Assembly (NCBI RefSeq): GCF_004341825.1
Contig: NZ_SMAG01000001.1
Coordinates: 496,001 to 560,000 of the forward strand
Length of the DNA stretch: 64,000 nucleotides
Reading direction: 5' to 3'
From: Hazenella coriacea
GTDB lineage: Bacteria > Bacillota > Bacilli > Thermoactinomycetales > Thermoactinomycetaceae
The notes beneath the pieces are model-generated. The model made no database searches, was not told the DNA's origin, and worked only from the letters and a program-made list of their open reading frames with translations. Position 1 is the first letter of the stretch; each line of letters opens with the position of its first letter. A program made the position numbers and the translations under genes. Of the stretch, positions 27,324-36,252 are shown piece by piece.

Positions 27324-27965
27324 CTATGAATATCTCTCCAATCGATTTAACTCCCACTGAGCAAAAATAAGACATACGACTCCTAATAGAATGGCATGAA
27401 TAGCAGGATCAACCAGTTGATTAACTGGTATTAACTTCATATTAAATTCATACACATTAATAAATGAAATGAGATTCCCATTCGTAAGAATTTGTGTAGT
27501 TGCATAGGCAAAGACAATTCCGATCGCCCAAGTAGTATTCTTAAGAAAAACCATCACCAGAAAAGCAAACCAAGTATAAAAAAATGATTGGTAACTGATC
27601 TGTACAAACATGGATAAGAAATAGTTTTCTCCATATATATATGACATCCCTCCCAAAAACAACGTAAGCATCAACATAAATAAAATCCAAAAGGTAAAAA
27701 TCCTGAGAAAGCCAATCTTCATTCGACTCATCGGGTAGCTAAATAATGTTTCGCCCCCTTCCTCTTGTAAATATTCTTGTAAAAGAAAAATACTCCACCA
27801 GCTCATTTGAATAGGAACTAAAATTTCAACAAAAGTAATCGCACTCACTGTCTCACCGCGATACGGAGAGATAAAGAAAAAAGCGATTAAACCCAAGAGG
27901 GTTACAACAGGTACATAAGCAGCTGCTCCCATCGCTTTCCAATCAAAGCTCATTCGTCTGACCAT
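27324..27965 (-). CDS. ABC-2 type membrane subunit (6 TM)
   Basis: A 213-residue very hydrophobic protein with about six membrane segments and no soluble domain. It is the third gene of an operon behind the ATPase, overlapping its end (start at 27965, ATPase stop at 27943). GGAG lies 9 bases before the ATG. It probably pairs with the larger permease to form the export channel. Substrate unknown. Confidence 0.75.
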   Translation of the reverse strand: MVRRMSFDWKAMGAAAYVPVVTLLGLIAFFFISPYRGETVSAITFVEILVPIQMSWWSIFLLQEYLQEEGGETLFSYPMSRMKIGFLRIFTFWILFMLMLTLFLGGMSYIYGENYFLSMFVQISYQSFFYTWFAFLVMVFLKNTTWAIGIVFAYATTQILTNGNLISFINVYEFNMKLIPVNQLVDPAIHAILLGVVCLIFAQWELNRLERYS

Positions 27966-28830
27966 CTATCTTCTCTCCAATCAGGTACAAATAACTATCC
28001 TCTAAAGATGGCACAACAGGAGTCGCACCTGTAGGAGGTGTTTCCGCTAAAAGACGTAGCCGATAATGTTCTCCTTCCCGTTGATTGGCAATCAGATTCC
28101 ATTCCAAAGCATACTGGTCAAATTCACGAGGAGAGATCAAAAGCTCCCACACTTTACCTTGTGCAGCCTGTTGAATCTCCATCAGTGATCCTGTTTGAAG
28201 TACTTTACCACGGTTTAAAATTCCCACTTGATCACAGATTACCTCAATATCGTCCACAATATGTGTAGAGAGTAAGACTATTGCATCTTGGGCTACTTTT
28301 CTTAACAACTGTCGAAAGCGAATCCGTTCTTCGGGGTCAAGCCCAGTGGTTGGTTCATCCACGATAATGATTTCCGGATTTCCAAGTAATGCTTGAGCAA
28401 TCCCTAATCGTCTTACCATTCCTCCAGAAAGCTCACTTACTTTTTTTGAAGAATGTTCGACAAGGTTGACTTGTGAAAGAATGGCCTCCACTTGCTCCGT
28501 TCGCTCTTTCTTTTTCATCCCTTTGAGATCTGCTAAATGATGCAACGCTTCACACACTTTGAGCTGTTTATACAAGGAAAACTTTTGCGGTAAATAACCA
28601 ATTTTCTGGCGAATCTGCTTTTTCTGCTCCCAACTGATCCCGTCATAAGAGATAGACCCAGAATCATAAGATAACACTGTTGTTAAGATACGCATCAGCG
28701 TCGTCTTTCCTGCACCGTTAGGACCTAACAACCCAAAAATCCCAGGCGTAATCTCCATAGTTACCTGATCTAATGCTTTAAGTGACTTGTATTGTTTGGT
28801 AACCTGATCGATTTTCAATCTTCTATCCAT
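27943..28830 (-). CDS. ABC transporter ATP-binding protein
   Basis: About 295 residues. Walker A GPNGAGKTT (about residues 35-43), signature LSGGMVRRLGIAQ, Walker B IIIVDEPTTGLDPE and the switch His in LSTHIVDD are intact, so it is an active ATPase of the CcmA/bacteriocin-export class. The ATG at 28830 has AAGGAGG 9 bases upstream. It overlaps the upstream permease stop (28823) and the downstream permease start. It powers the adjacent ABC-2 membrane proteins. Confidence 0.9.
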   Translation of the reverse strand: MDRRLKIDQVTKQYKSLKALDQVTMEITPGIFGLLGPNGAGKTTLMRILTTVLSYDSGSISYDGISWEQKKQIRQKIGYLPQKFSLYKQLKVCEALHHLADLKGMKKKERTEQVEAILSQVNLVEHSSKKVSELSGGMVRRLGIAQALLGNPEIIIVDEPTTGLDPEERIRFRQLLRKVAQDAIVLLSTHIVDDIEVICDQVGILNRGKVLQTGSLMEIQQAAQGKVWELLISPREFDQYALEWNLIANQREGEHYRLRLLAETPPTGATPVVPSLEDSYLYLIGEKIDGQTNEL

Positions 28831-30931
28831 GTTGTACACCCTCCTTTACCATTTGTTCTAATTCTTTCATGTTCATCGGTTTCTCTTCTCGTAAACGTTG
28901 TCTCCAGGTTCGGAAAAATTGTTTCATTTCTGATTCCAGTTTACTGTTTTTTTCTATAAAAGAACGAAGTTGTTCTAATTGCTTCTGAGTCCTAGAAGAA
29001 TCTTGTTGAATGAAGTCTTCAGAGCTATTTATGTAAATCTGAAAAATCCTATTTGCTTCTTGTTTTTTCAACTGATCATTATTACGAATCGCATCCCAAT
29101 AGAGATAGGAGTTGTAATAAAAGTCAGTGAGATATTCAGGTTGCTTAGCGATTCTCTCTTCTCGATGAGCGGCTCTAAGAATGGGGCCCCACCAAGCATT
29201 TTTCCCACTTAAAAAATCTGGTGTATTACTAAAATATTGGTTATTTAAACCCATATGCCATTGTTGTGAAAATGAAAAAATAGGTCTTTCTTCACCGTTC
29301 GGTATAGATACCATAAACAAGTGCTCAGGGAACTCTTTACTTAACTGAGATGAACCAAAATCCTGTTCAATCTGAGCTCTCATCCCTTCTAAATCTTTTA
29401 AATATTGATCCAATCCAGCCATACGATACATCGATTGAGGGTAATAAACAGTTGTTTTGCCTATTTTACTCTGTTCTACCATCCCCGAAAGCAAAGTAAT
29501 TCCCTCGATAGATTCCCCACTCCAGATTCCATCTTCGGTCTGAGGCAGATGTGTAAACAAGGGACTAGGTCCTTGATACTCAACTTTGTACGTTGCTTTT
29601 TCGTTAGAAATTACAGGGAGGTAATTCCCGGCATACCCATCTTTAGCCAAAAATACATTGTGGGCACCAGCGACTGGAGTCCAAGGGAAATAATTTGGTA
29701 AATATACTGCTTGTTCATTTGCAAAGAATAGAAAAGGTCCTGTTCCTTCATAAGTCAACTTTACTGGATATATCTCATCTGCTTGGACAGAATGAGGAAC
29801 TGTAATCTGTATTTGGTCGCCCTTTTGGATAAAAGGAAGAACTTGGTCCTCTTTTCCAAGCACTTCTCTGATACGAAATCCATGATAAAGAGTAAATACA
29901 AAATCTTCCCCCTTTTTAGTTGGTTTGATTTCCAACTGGGCTTCAACAACCAGTTGGCGGAAACTCTTCACCTTTAAATGATAAGAAGGAATAATAAAAG
30001 GAGTTTGATCTTTTATTTGTAAAGAGGGATTCTGTAGATAGTATTCGTTCTCTTCAAATAAGAGATCTAATTTCCCCTCTTCAGGTCGTGTTTGATCAGA
30101 TTGAAATAAGAAGAGACTAAGCAGGAGACTAATTGAGAGAATTGCTCCGCTCCAAGTCCACAAAATCCAACCAGTTGCTCTCTGTTGTTTGATGTACCGA
30201 AGAGTAAGCAATAAAATAGCCATCATTGCCAGTAAGAAAGCTTTGCTCCAACGATACCATTCCATCGGCAACCCATAAATAGGGTCAAAAGGTGTTCCCA
30301 GATAAGATTGACCAATATTGAAGGAAGTTAGAGCTGTCGCCACTTGCTTCCCGATACCACTTCCCTGACTAAAGGTAAAAACCGCCGAGCTAACTAATGG
30401 GCTTATGAAAAAACATAGAATCAGGAGATACACATAAGCTAACTTGGTCTGACTATAAATTCCGACTACCATACCCCATAAACCAGCAACTAGAAACGGT
30501 AAAAACCAATATAACAATATATAGAGTAATGCCTTTTCCCAAAATACTTCTGGGACACCTGCATACGCAAAGCGAAATAGTAGGATCAAATAAGCACCTA
30601 TTAGAAAAAGCGTAATCACTGTAATCAGTGAAAGCACTTTTCCGATCAACTTCATCTTCCAACCTTGGGGAAGACTATGAATCACTTCGTCTACAAAGAC
30701 ATCCTTCTCATGCTGAATTTGATGCCATCCATAGATGAGACTAGCCAACATGCCTGCTACCACTAAATAGACTGATCCCATCAAAGCTCTACCAGGATCA
30801 ATAGAAATAATATGTTCGGGGAACCCTAGAACGATGTAGAGCCAGCAAACCCCAAAAACAAGTAGAATCCATCTCTTCCTCCAAAGTAGAAGCATTTCTA
30901 CTTTCCACACACTCCAAATTTGGTTTATCAT
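28823..30931 (-). CDS. ABC-2 permease with large extracytoplasmic M1-peptidase-like domain
   Basis: A 702-residue protein from the ATG at 30931 (AAGGAGGGG 4-6 bases upstream). The first 280 residues hold about seven membrane segments. The remaining 420 are a soluble outer domain that begins like the N-terminal beta-saddle of M1 aminopeptidases (FTLYHGFRIREVLG, VYLPNYFPWTPVAGAH). I find no HEXXH zinc site; the corresponding place may be AAHREERIA, so the domain looks catalytically dead. ABC-2/M1 fusions are known; the role of the dead domain is unknown. Confidence 0.7.
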   Translation of the reverse strand: MINQIWSVWKVEMLLLWRKRWILLVFGVCWLYIVLGFPEHIISIDPGRALMGSVYLVVAGMLASLIYGWHQIQHEKDVFVDEVIHSLPQGWKMKLIGKVLSLITVITLFLIGAYLILLFRFAYAGVPEVFWEKALLYILLYWFLPFLVAGLWGMVVGIYSQTKLAYVYLLILCFFISPLVSSAVFTFSQGSGIGKQVATALTSFNIGQSYLGTPFDPIYGLPMEWYRWSKAFLLAMMAILLLTLRYIKQQRATGWILWTWSGAILSISLLLSLFLFQSDQTRPEEGKLDLLFEENEYYLQNPSLQIKDQTPFIIPSYHLKVKSFRQLVVEAQLEIKPTKKGEDFVFTLYHGFRIREVLGKEDQVLPFIQKGDQIQITVPHSVQADEIYPVKLTYEGTGPFLFFANEQAVYLPNYFPWTPVAGAHNVFLAKDGYAGNYLPVISNEKATYKVEYQGPSPLFTHLPQTEDGIWSGESIEGITLLSGMVEQSKIGKTTVYYPQSMYRMAGLDQYLKDLEGMRAQIEQDFGSSQLSKEFPEHLFMVSIPNGEERPIFSFSQQWHMGLNNQYFSNTPDFLSGKNAWWGPILRAAHREERIAKQPEYLTDFYYNSYLYWDAIRNNDQLKKQEANRIFQIYINSSEDFIQQDSSRTQKQLEQLRSFIEKNSKLESEMKQFFRTWRQRLREEKPMNMKELEQMVKEGVQHG

Positions 30932-31003
30932 TCTTCCCCTCCTTATCCTTAAGATTTTAATATATTGCAAATGAACACTCTAAAAAGGGAAAATTTTAAT
31001 ATC

Positions 31004-31039
31004 AATTCCCCCCTATTACAAAGAGTAATAGGAGGAATT
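31004..31039 (-). terminator. Inverted repeat between the secreted-protein genes and the ABC operon
   Basis: AATTCC...CTATTAC pairs with GTAATAG...GGAATT over about 15 bp. On the minus strand the tract after it is only moderately T-rich, so it may be a partial terminator. Confidence 0.5.
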
Positions 31040-31073
31040 GAAAAAAAGTTAATGAGGAATCTTTGGTCAGTAT

Positions 31074-31412
31074 TTAGTTAACAGCTTTAGTCCATGAAGT
31101 TCTTCCACTAACATTAACATAATATCTTCCAGTATTCACAGAAAGTGTTCTTGAATATGAACCTTTAGGGGCTGTAGAAAAATTAGCAATTGTTTCATCA
31201 GGGAAATAATTAATTTGACGTTTAAAGTAATGGTAGGCTGTTCCTGAGCCATTATTACTTCCAGAAACAATGACTTGTCCATTCATTGAAACTAAGCCTG
31301 ATTCAGCGCTTCCTTGGGAACCTGTCGTTTCACAGAATGCTGTTGCAGCTGAAGCTGCACCTGTTAAGAGCACCATTGAAGCAACAGATAGTCCCCATAT
31401 TCTTTTTAACAT
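31074..31412 (-). CDS. Secreted small protein, paralogue 1
   Basis: A 112-residue exported protein. A Sec signal peptide (MLKRIWGLSVASMVLLTGAA, then SAATA as the cleavage site) is followed by a mature part of about 88 residues rich in Ser, Gly, Asn and Tyr. It shares SGLV, VSG, QxNYFPDxT, FS and GRYY with its neighbour at 31433. The single cysteine (AFCETTG) is near the mature start. SD GGAGG lies 7 bases before the ATG. No known family recognised; the beta-strand-like pattern suggests a small sandwich. Confidence 0.7.
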   Translation of the reverse strand: MLKRIWGLSVASMVLLTGAASAATAFCETTGSQGSAESGLVSMNGQVIVSGSNNGSGTAYHYFKRQINYFPDETIANFSTAPKGSYSRTLSVNTGRYYVNVSGRTSWTKAVN

Positions 31413-31432
31413 TTCGATCCCTCCAAAACTTT

Positions 31433-31780
31433 TTATTGAACCATTTTCGTTTGAGAATATGCACTATTTGTAACAATAGCATAATAACGTCCTTTTCCAC
31501 TGAGATTTACTGGGACAGAATAAGTAGCAGTAGGACTTAAACTGAAATGAGACACCGTTGTATCTGGAAAATAATTAACTTGCATATATACACTGTGGGA
31601 TGACTTATGAGAGCCTCTATTATATCCACTTACAGTAGCATGACCAGGACTAAACGCTACTAATCCCGAAGTAACTGTATTTGTGCTTGCACCCGAAGTA
31701 GCAGATACTGTAACCGCTGAAGCTGTTCCTCCCAACAATGTAATCGAGGCTAAAGAAAGCATAATCACTTTTCTGAACAA
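31433..31780 (-). CDS. Secreted small protein, paralogue 2
   Basis: A 115-residue exported protein, paralogue of the next gene, which starts 20 bases downstream; the pair forms a small operon. The signal peptide (VIMLSLASITLLGGTASA) is followed by a mature part without cysteine. Conserved with the partner: SGLVAFS, VSGYN, QVNYFPDTT, FSLSP, GRYYAIV. It starts at TTG 31780 (AGGAGG 7 bases upstream). An AT-rich 393-base region precedes it. Function unknown; the setting with an ABC-2 exporter suggests a bacteriocin-like, adhesive or surface role. Confidence 0.7.
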   Translation of the reverse strand: MFRKVIMLSLASITLLGGTASAVTVSATSGASTNTVTSGLVAFSPGHATVSGYNRGSHKSSHSVYMQVNYFPDTTVSHFSLSPTATYSVPVNLSGKGRYYAIVTNSAYSQTKMVQ

Positions 31781-32122
31781 ATGGAACCCTCCTAATAATA
31801 TGATTTGTACTTACCAATCAAATCATATCAATTAAATTAATATGATTAAAGTTAAATTTTAATATAAAAATACACAAACAACTTCATATCGATTTTATCC
31901 AATGAAATATACATGCTATTTTAATATATAAAATATATCATCCAATAAAACATCATACTTTATTAGTATAATAACAATATAATTTAGTATTAAAATTTTA
32001 TTTGAGTAAAGATTTTATTTTGGAGTAATATCCCTCCTTAGATAATCATTCAAACCCTGTCACAAAAATTTCGTAAAAGAAAAAATCAAAAAATCTACTA
32101 AAATCGTACCCAAAATGGACAA
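31781..32122. other. AT-rich intergenic region
   Basis: This part of the gap is very AT-rich and must hold the divergent promoters of the secreted-protein pair and the winged-helix gene. I see no repeat, RNA motif or gene. Confidence 0.4.
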
Positions 32123-32160
32123 CCTTTCCGAAATATACATATGTAGACCATTTCGAAAGG
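32123..32160 (+). promoter_or_regulatory. Hairpin reaching into the SD of the winged-helix gene
   Basis: CCTTTCCGAAAT at 32123-32134 pairs with ATTTCGAAAGG at 32150-32160 (one bulge). The 3' arm overlaps the SD AAAGGAG (32156-32162), so it could hide the ribosome site or be an operator. Confidence 0.45.
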
Positions 32161-32173
32161 AGATGTATCATTC

Positions 32174-32431
32174 ATGTTTGTACCTAAACCTTATTTCCAA
32201 GCCATGCAGCAAAATGAGTTGAACATGACCGAATGCTGCTTGTTAATGCTTATACAATCATTAGAAGAACAAAAAGGACCTGTCAGTCAAGGAGAGATCG
32301 CCCAGACATTGGGAGTGCGTCGGAAACGAGTTTCTTTATTACTACAACGTCTCTCTCAAAAAGGGTACTTAACCGAGACTGAACACCCTGAGGAAGCTTC
32401 CTTATACCGGATTCAATCGAAAAAAGTATAG
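32174..32431 (+). CDS. Small winged-helix (MarR-like) regulator
   Basis: An 85-residue winged-helix DNA-binding protein. NMTECCLLMLIQSL is helix 1, VSQGEIAQTLGVRRKRVSLLLQRLSQKGYL is the HTH plus recognition helix, and LTETEHPEEASLYRI is the wing. Just a wHTH domain without dimerisation helices, so shorter than MarR. A hairpin overlaps its SD, which hints at autoregulation or translational control. Possible targets are the divergent secreted-protein genes; that is inference. Confidence 0.75.
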   Translation: MFVPKPYFQAMQQNELNMTECCLLMLIQSLEEQKGPVSQGEIAQTLGVRRKRVSLLLQRLSQKGYLTETEHPEEASLYRIQSKKV

Positions 32432-32492
32432 GGTACCATGTCATTCATCGTAAAGATTAACCTTGAAGAAGGTGAATACATGCATCCGATTT

Positions 32493-32535
32493 AAAAAAAG
32501 TCACACCAACTAATCATGAGGGTGTGGCTTTTTCT
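32493..32535 (+). terminator. Rho-independent terminator
   Basis: AAAAAGTCACACC pairs with GGTGTGGCTTTTT, 13-base loop, T-run. Confidence 0.8.
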
Positions 32536-32709
32536 TATGCATATTTTTACACTCTATTTACAATAAATCGTTTAATATATGGAGATAACATCGTGTCGAT
32601 TTAAGAATGGAGGGTGAACAAAAGCCCCTGCTCTGGATTGCTATCATTCATTATCAACACGACTGGTTAAGATCATAATAAAGATAGAAGATGAGCGAGG
32701 TGAATGATT

Positions 32710-33891
32710 TTGAACAAACGATGGGTATCCTTGATAGAAGTATTTGCAGTCTCTCTGAAACTAGGGTTCACATCATTTGGCGGTCCAATCGCCCATTTAG
32801 GATACTTTTATGATGAATACTCTCGTCGGAGAAAATGGCTTGACGAGCGGACTTATACAGATCTAGTTGCACTTAGCCAATTCCTCCCTGGGCCTGCAAG
32901 TAGTCAGGTGGGAATGGGAATTGGTGTAATTCGGGCTGGATTATTGGGTGGGCTTGTTTCTTGGATCGGCTTTACACTTCCCTCATTTGTGATCTTAGTG
33001 CTGTTTGCTAAGATATTCCATACGTGGAATCTACAAGAGGCAGGGTGGATTCATGGATTGAAGGTAGTTGCTGTCGCGATCGTCGCCCAAGCCGTATGGG
33101 GACTAGGAAAGAAGCTTGCCTCTGACCAAAAGCGAGCAACGATTGCCTTTCTTGCAACTCTTTTCACTCTGTTGTGGCAACATCCGTGGAGCCAAGTGGT
33201 CATCATCTTGTTAGCAGGTATATGGGGGATGTTTTTCCTCAAACAACCAACAACATCAAATCCATCGACACAAACAAACCTACACATTCCTATTCGTCGC
33301 ACCACTTCGATCAGCTTTCTAATTGCATTTCTATTGTTACTATTTCTTCTTCCACTGATTCGCTATCTGAATCCCCATATGTGGACGATCATGATCGATC
33401 TATTCTATCGGGTGGGTTCTTTCGTTTTTGGAGGTGGGCATGTCGTTCTACCACTACTTGAAAATGAAATAACTTCTTTAGGTTGGATCAATCCTCAAGA
33501 CTTTCTCGCTGGTTATGGAGCTGCACAGGCGATTCCTGGACCCATGTTTACATTTGCCTCTTATCTAGGAGCTCTTACTGGAGGTTGGACTGGAGCACTT
33601 GTCGCTACTATTTCTATATTTTTACCCGGCTTTCTTCTACTGATGGGAGTCCTGCCTTTTTGGAATTCATGGCGAAAACACCCTAAGTTCCAGGGAGCTC
33701 TTCATGGAGTCAATGCTGCAGTCGTTGGGATCTTATTAGCCGCATTGTATGATCCTTTATTCACTCAAACGATTCATACTCCTATGGATTTCTCACTCGC
33801 ATTATTTTTATTTGGACTTCATTCCATTTGGAAATTACCCGCATGGACAATTGTTCTGATCGGTGCTTTAGGCAGTAGTTTATTAGGGTGA
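32710..33891 (+). CDS. chrA: ChrA-family chromate transporter
   Basis: About 393 residues, two homologous halves of the CHR family. The first half has FTSFGGPIAHLGYF and LSQFLPGPASSQVGMGIG; the second has FGGGHVVLPLL and AAQAIPGPMFTFASYLG, the paired GGGxxxxPLL and PGP signatures. This is the long-chain (LCHR) type that expels chromate or moves another oxyanion. The TTG at 32710 is 7 bases from GAGGTG, better than the ATG at 32704. It is a single gene, 273 bases after the previous gene. Confidence 0.9.
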   Translation: MNKRWVSLIEVFAVSLKLGFTSFGGPIAHLGYFYDEYSRRRKWLDERTYTDLVALSQFLPGPASSQVGMGIGVIRAGLLGGLVSWIGFTLPSFVILVLFAKIFHTWNLQEAGWIHGLKVVAVAIVAQAVWGLGKKLASDQKRATIAFLATLFTLLWQHPWSQVVIILLAGIWGMFFLKQPTTSNPSTQTNLHIPIRRTTSISFLIAFLLLLFLLPLIRYLNPHMWTIMIDLFYRVGSFVFGGGHVVLPLLENEITSLGWINPQDFLAGYGAAQAIPGPMFTFASYLGALTGGWTGALVATISIFLPGFLLLMGVLPFWNSWRKHPKFQGALHGVNAAVVGILLAALYDPLFTQTIHTPMDFSLALFLFGLHSIWKLPAWTIVLIGALGSSLLG

Positions 33892-33975
33892 TGCAAAAAC
33901 AGATTATATTTCGTGAAAACATTCTTTATTTTTAACAGAAAAAAAGGGAATCAAGAGCGGTTTGTCGTATAGTAA

Positions 33976-34002
33976 AAAGTGGTCAATTATTTTTACCACT
34001 TT
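33976..34002 (+). promoter_or_regulatory. Hairpin immediately upstream of SD
   Basis: AAAGTGGT (33976-33983) pairs perfectly with ACCACTTT (33995-34002), just before AAGGAGG of the next gene. Confidence 0.4.
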
Positions 34003-34015
34003 CAAGGAGGGACTT

Positions 34016-34351
34016 ATGGCAAACAAGCAAACCCAGATGGAATTTACCATCAAAGGTTGGTTGTATGACCACATTACATTAACTTGGAAGAATGGAAAAC
34101 TATTTGGAGATCATCCTGAAATTCTCGAAATCATTCAAACAAGAGTGCAACAATTAGAAAAAGTAAAAGCAATGATCCTTTGCAAAGAGACTCACCAATA
34201 CTTTACTGAAAATTATTTGCAACAACCATTGTCAGCATTCATTGTCATACAAAATATTTTGGAAGAAATCTATGAATCCCCCTCTCTTCGAGACATTCTC
34301 CAGCTCAATTCCAACCAACACTCCAACCCTTTTACCGTTGGACAAACATGA
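34016..34351 (+). CDS. Hypothetical protein
   Basis: A 111-residue soluble protein; the ATG at 34016 has AAGGAGG 5 bases upstream. The N-terminus reads like two beta strands (MEFTIKGWLYDHITLTWKNG) followed by a helical C-terminal part (IIQTRVQQLEKVKAMIL). I recognise no family. A terminator follows. Confidence 0.6.
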   Translation: MANKQTQMEFTIKGWLYDHITLTWKNGKLFGDHPEILEIIQTRVQQLEKVKAMILCKETHQYFTENYLQQPLSAFIVIQNILEEIYESPSLRDILQLNSNQHSNPFTVGQT

Positions 34352-34363
34352 ACAGCTAATTCG

Positions 34364-34390
34364 AAAAGTCTCCATCCGAGACTTTTTTTA
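34364..34390 (+). terminator. Rho-independent terminator
   Basis: AAAAGTCTC / GAGACTTTT with a 5-base loop and T-run. Confidence 0.85.
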
Positions 34391-34424
34391 TCCAAACTCA
34401 CCAAACTACTTGATATGAATATAA

Positions 34425-34453
34425 AAAAAGAACCCTTTTCTCATGGGTTCTTG
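34425..34453 (-). terminator. Terminator of the tRNA-Leu pair
   Basis: AAGAACCC / GGGTTCTT; on the minus strand a run of T follows the stem. Confidence 0.75.
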
Positions 34454-34456
34454 CGC

Positions 34457-34545
34457 TGGTGCTGAGGGTCGGACTTGAACCGACACGGTAGAAACCTACC
34501 GCAGGATTTTAAGTCCTGTGCGTCTGCCTATTCCGCCACCCCAGC
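34457..34545 (-). tRNA. tRNA-Leu (UAA)
   Basis: An 89-base class II tRNA with encoded CCA. Acceptor arm GCTGGGG / CCTCAGC (one G-T pair), anticodon TAA in the loop ACTTAAAAT, a long variable arm (CGGTAGGTTTCTACCG) and TTCAAGT T-loop. It is cotranscribed with the second tRNA-Leu just upstream. Confidence 0.95.
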
Positions 34546-34550
34546 AAGAG

Positions 34551-34635
34551 TGGTGCCGAAGGTGGGAATCGAACCCACACTCCTAAAGGAACACGATTTT
34601 GAGTCGTGCGCGTCTGCCAGTTCCGCCACTTCGGC
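34551..34635 (-). tRNA. tRNA-Leu (CAA)
   Basis: An 85-base class II tRNA with encoded CCA. Acceptor GCCGAAG / CTTCGGC, anticodon CAA in ACTCAAAAT, variable arm around TTCCTTTAGGAG, T-loop TTCGATT. It lies 5 bases upstream of tRNA-Leu(UAA). Confidence 0.95.
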
Positions 34636-34820
34636 AAATCGCTATTCACTTTTATATAAAGTGTAATCGCTGATGACAAAAATAAATATACCACATCATC
34701 TAAATAAGTGCAAGTCCAAAATAAAAAATAATTTTTCTTGATATGTATATTCATGATTATTTTCTTAAATGATAACAGAACACCCTGATCTGCAAACAAA
34801 TGAAGAGAGGTGCTTCCCTT

Positions 34821-35996
34821 ATGAAGTACGTCGTGGATACCAATCTTTTACTTCATTCGCCTGATGTATTATCTCAGTACAATCTTGTCATCACAGCGAT
34901 GGTATTACGGGAGCTTGAGAAGCATAAAAATAGCCACAATCATGATCTTGCCTATAAAGCTAGACGGGCAACTCGCTATATCCGTAAGCATGAATCAGTG
35001 ATCGAATTTGATTACAAAGATTATCAAGTTACCTTTAGTGAACAGTTCGATCCCAACTACGTAGATAATCAGATCATTCAGTGCTGTTTAGACAACCATT
35101 ATGGATTACTAACCAATGACCTGTTACTTCGTTTAAAAGCAAAGTCTCTGACGATTGATGTAAAGTCGATCGAAAATCAACCTGATGATTTATACACAGG
35201 CTATCGTGAAATCATGATGGGCAAAGAAGAAATGGCTTACTTGTATGAAAATCTAGATAAAAATAGTTATGAACTTCATCCCAATCAGTATCTATTGATC
35301 CAAGATGAAAGTGGAAAAACAGTAGATATCAAACGCTGGTCTGGGGAAAAACTAGTTGATCTCAAACAACCTCCTAAAAAGATATTAAATCCCTTCAATG
35401 ACCTTCAACGCTGTGCGATCGACCTTCTCTATAATAAAAATATCCCAATCAAAGTCATCGCCGGAACTTATGGCTCAGGAAAGACTATGTTAAGTGTAAA
35501 AATGGGATTATGGCATATGTACGATAAAGGGAATTACGCAAAAATGATGGTTGTAAGAAACCCTGTGGGCAGTGGTGAAGAAGTGGGGTACTTACCAGGT
35601 GATAAAATGGATAAAATCTATGACTTCTTTAAGCCTGTCATTCAACATCTAGATGGCGGAGAGTTCCAAGCCCATCAAATGATTCAACGTGAAGACTTGA
35701 TCGCTGAAATTCCCTACTATATGAAAGGTCTCACCTTAGACCATGGGTATTATGTGTTAGTCGATGAAGCTGAAGACTTAGACTTAAAAACGCTCAAACT
35801 GATTGGTACACGGGTAGGTAAAGACTCTTGTATCATTTTCAGTGGGGACTATAAACAAGCCGAAGGAAAATATATACGAAATAATGGTCTTTTAAGAATG
35901 ATCGATGCACTTCAAGGACATCCCCTTGTAGGAATCGTGGTCTTAAATGATGATGTACGTTCAGAAGCATCCAAAGTGTTTGCTGAATTGGAATGA
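34821..35996 (+). CDS. PIN-domain/PhoH-like ATPase (YlaK-type)
   Basis: A 391-residue fusion. The N-terminal PIN domain (about 1-130) opens with YVVDTNLLLHSPDVL and has the acidic LTNDLLLRLKA site typical of RNases. The C-terminal PhoH domain has Walker A AGTYGSGKTML (about residue 218) and Walker B YYVLVDEAEDLD. PhoH2-type proteins couple ATPase/helicase and RNase activities. I use the ATG at 34821 (AGAGGTG about 9 bases upstream); the ATG at 34800 lacks an SD. Confidence 0.9.
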   Translation: MKYVVDTNLLLHSPDVLSQYNLVITAMVLRELEKHKNSHNHDLAYKARRATRYIRKHESVIEFDYKDYQVTFSEQFDPNYVDNQIIQCCLDNHYGLLTNDLLLRLKAKSLTIDVKSIENQPDDLYTGYREIMMGKEEMAYLYENLDKNSYELHPNQYLLIQDESGKTVDIKRWSGEKLVDLKQPPKKILNPFNDLQRCAIDLLYNKNIPIKVIAGTYGSGKTMLSVKMGLWHMYDKGNYAKMMVVRNPVGSGEEVGYLPGDKMDKIYDFFKPVIQHLDGGEFQAHQMIQREDLIAEIPYYMKGLTLDHGYYVLVDEAEDLDLKTLKLIGTRVGKDSCIIFSGDYKQAEGKYIRNNGLLRMIDALQGHPLVGIVVLNDDVRSEASKVFAELE

Positions 35997-36042
35997 GATG
36001 ACTTCGTCTAACACATCCTATTTCCTGTCATAATTGTTTTTT

Positions 36043-36074
36043 CCAATCCTTCACTAAAAAGGATTGGATTTTTT
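36043..36074 (+). terminator. Rho-independent terminator
   Basis: CCAATCCTT / AAGGATTGG followed by ATTTTTTA after the PhoH gene. Confidence 0.85.
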
Positions 36075-36252
36075 ATGCAAACTACAGACAAATCACTTTT
36101 TCATTCAGACAAGATCGTTTAACATAATAAATAGTTTAAGCTATAATATCAGATAGTAAAAATGACTACAAAACTCATACTTAAACTTCTACCATTCCTT
36201 ATTTACAAACTTCACCTTATATGTAGATGCGAGATGAAAGGATGGCACTTTT

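Noticed and set aside
31074-31780. Lactococcin 972-type bacteriocins
   Set aside because: Size and signal peptide fit, but the Trp/Gly pattern of that family is absent; left as unknown secreted proteins.
34364-34453. CRISPR-like repeats near the tRNA genes
   Set aside because: The similarity is due to two tRNA-Leu genes and two terminators; no regular repeat-spacer pattern exists anywhere in the window.
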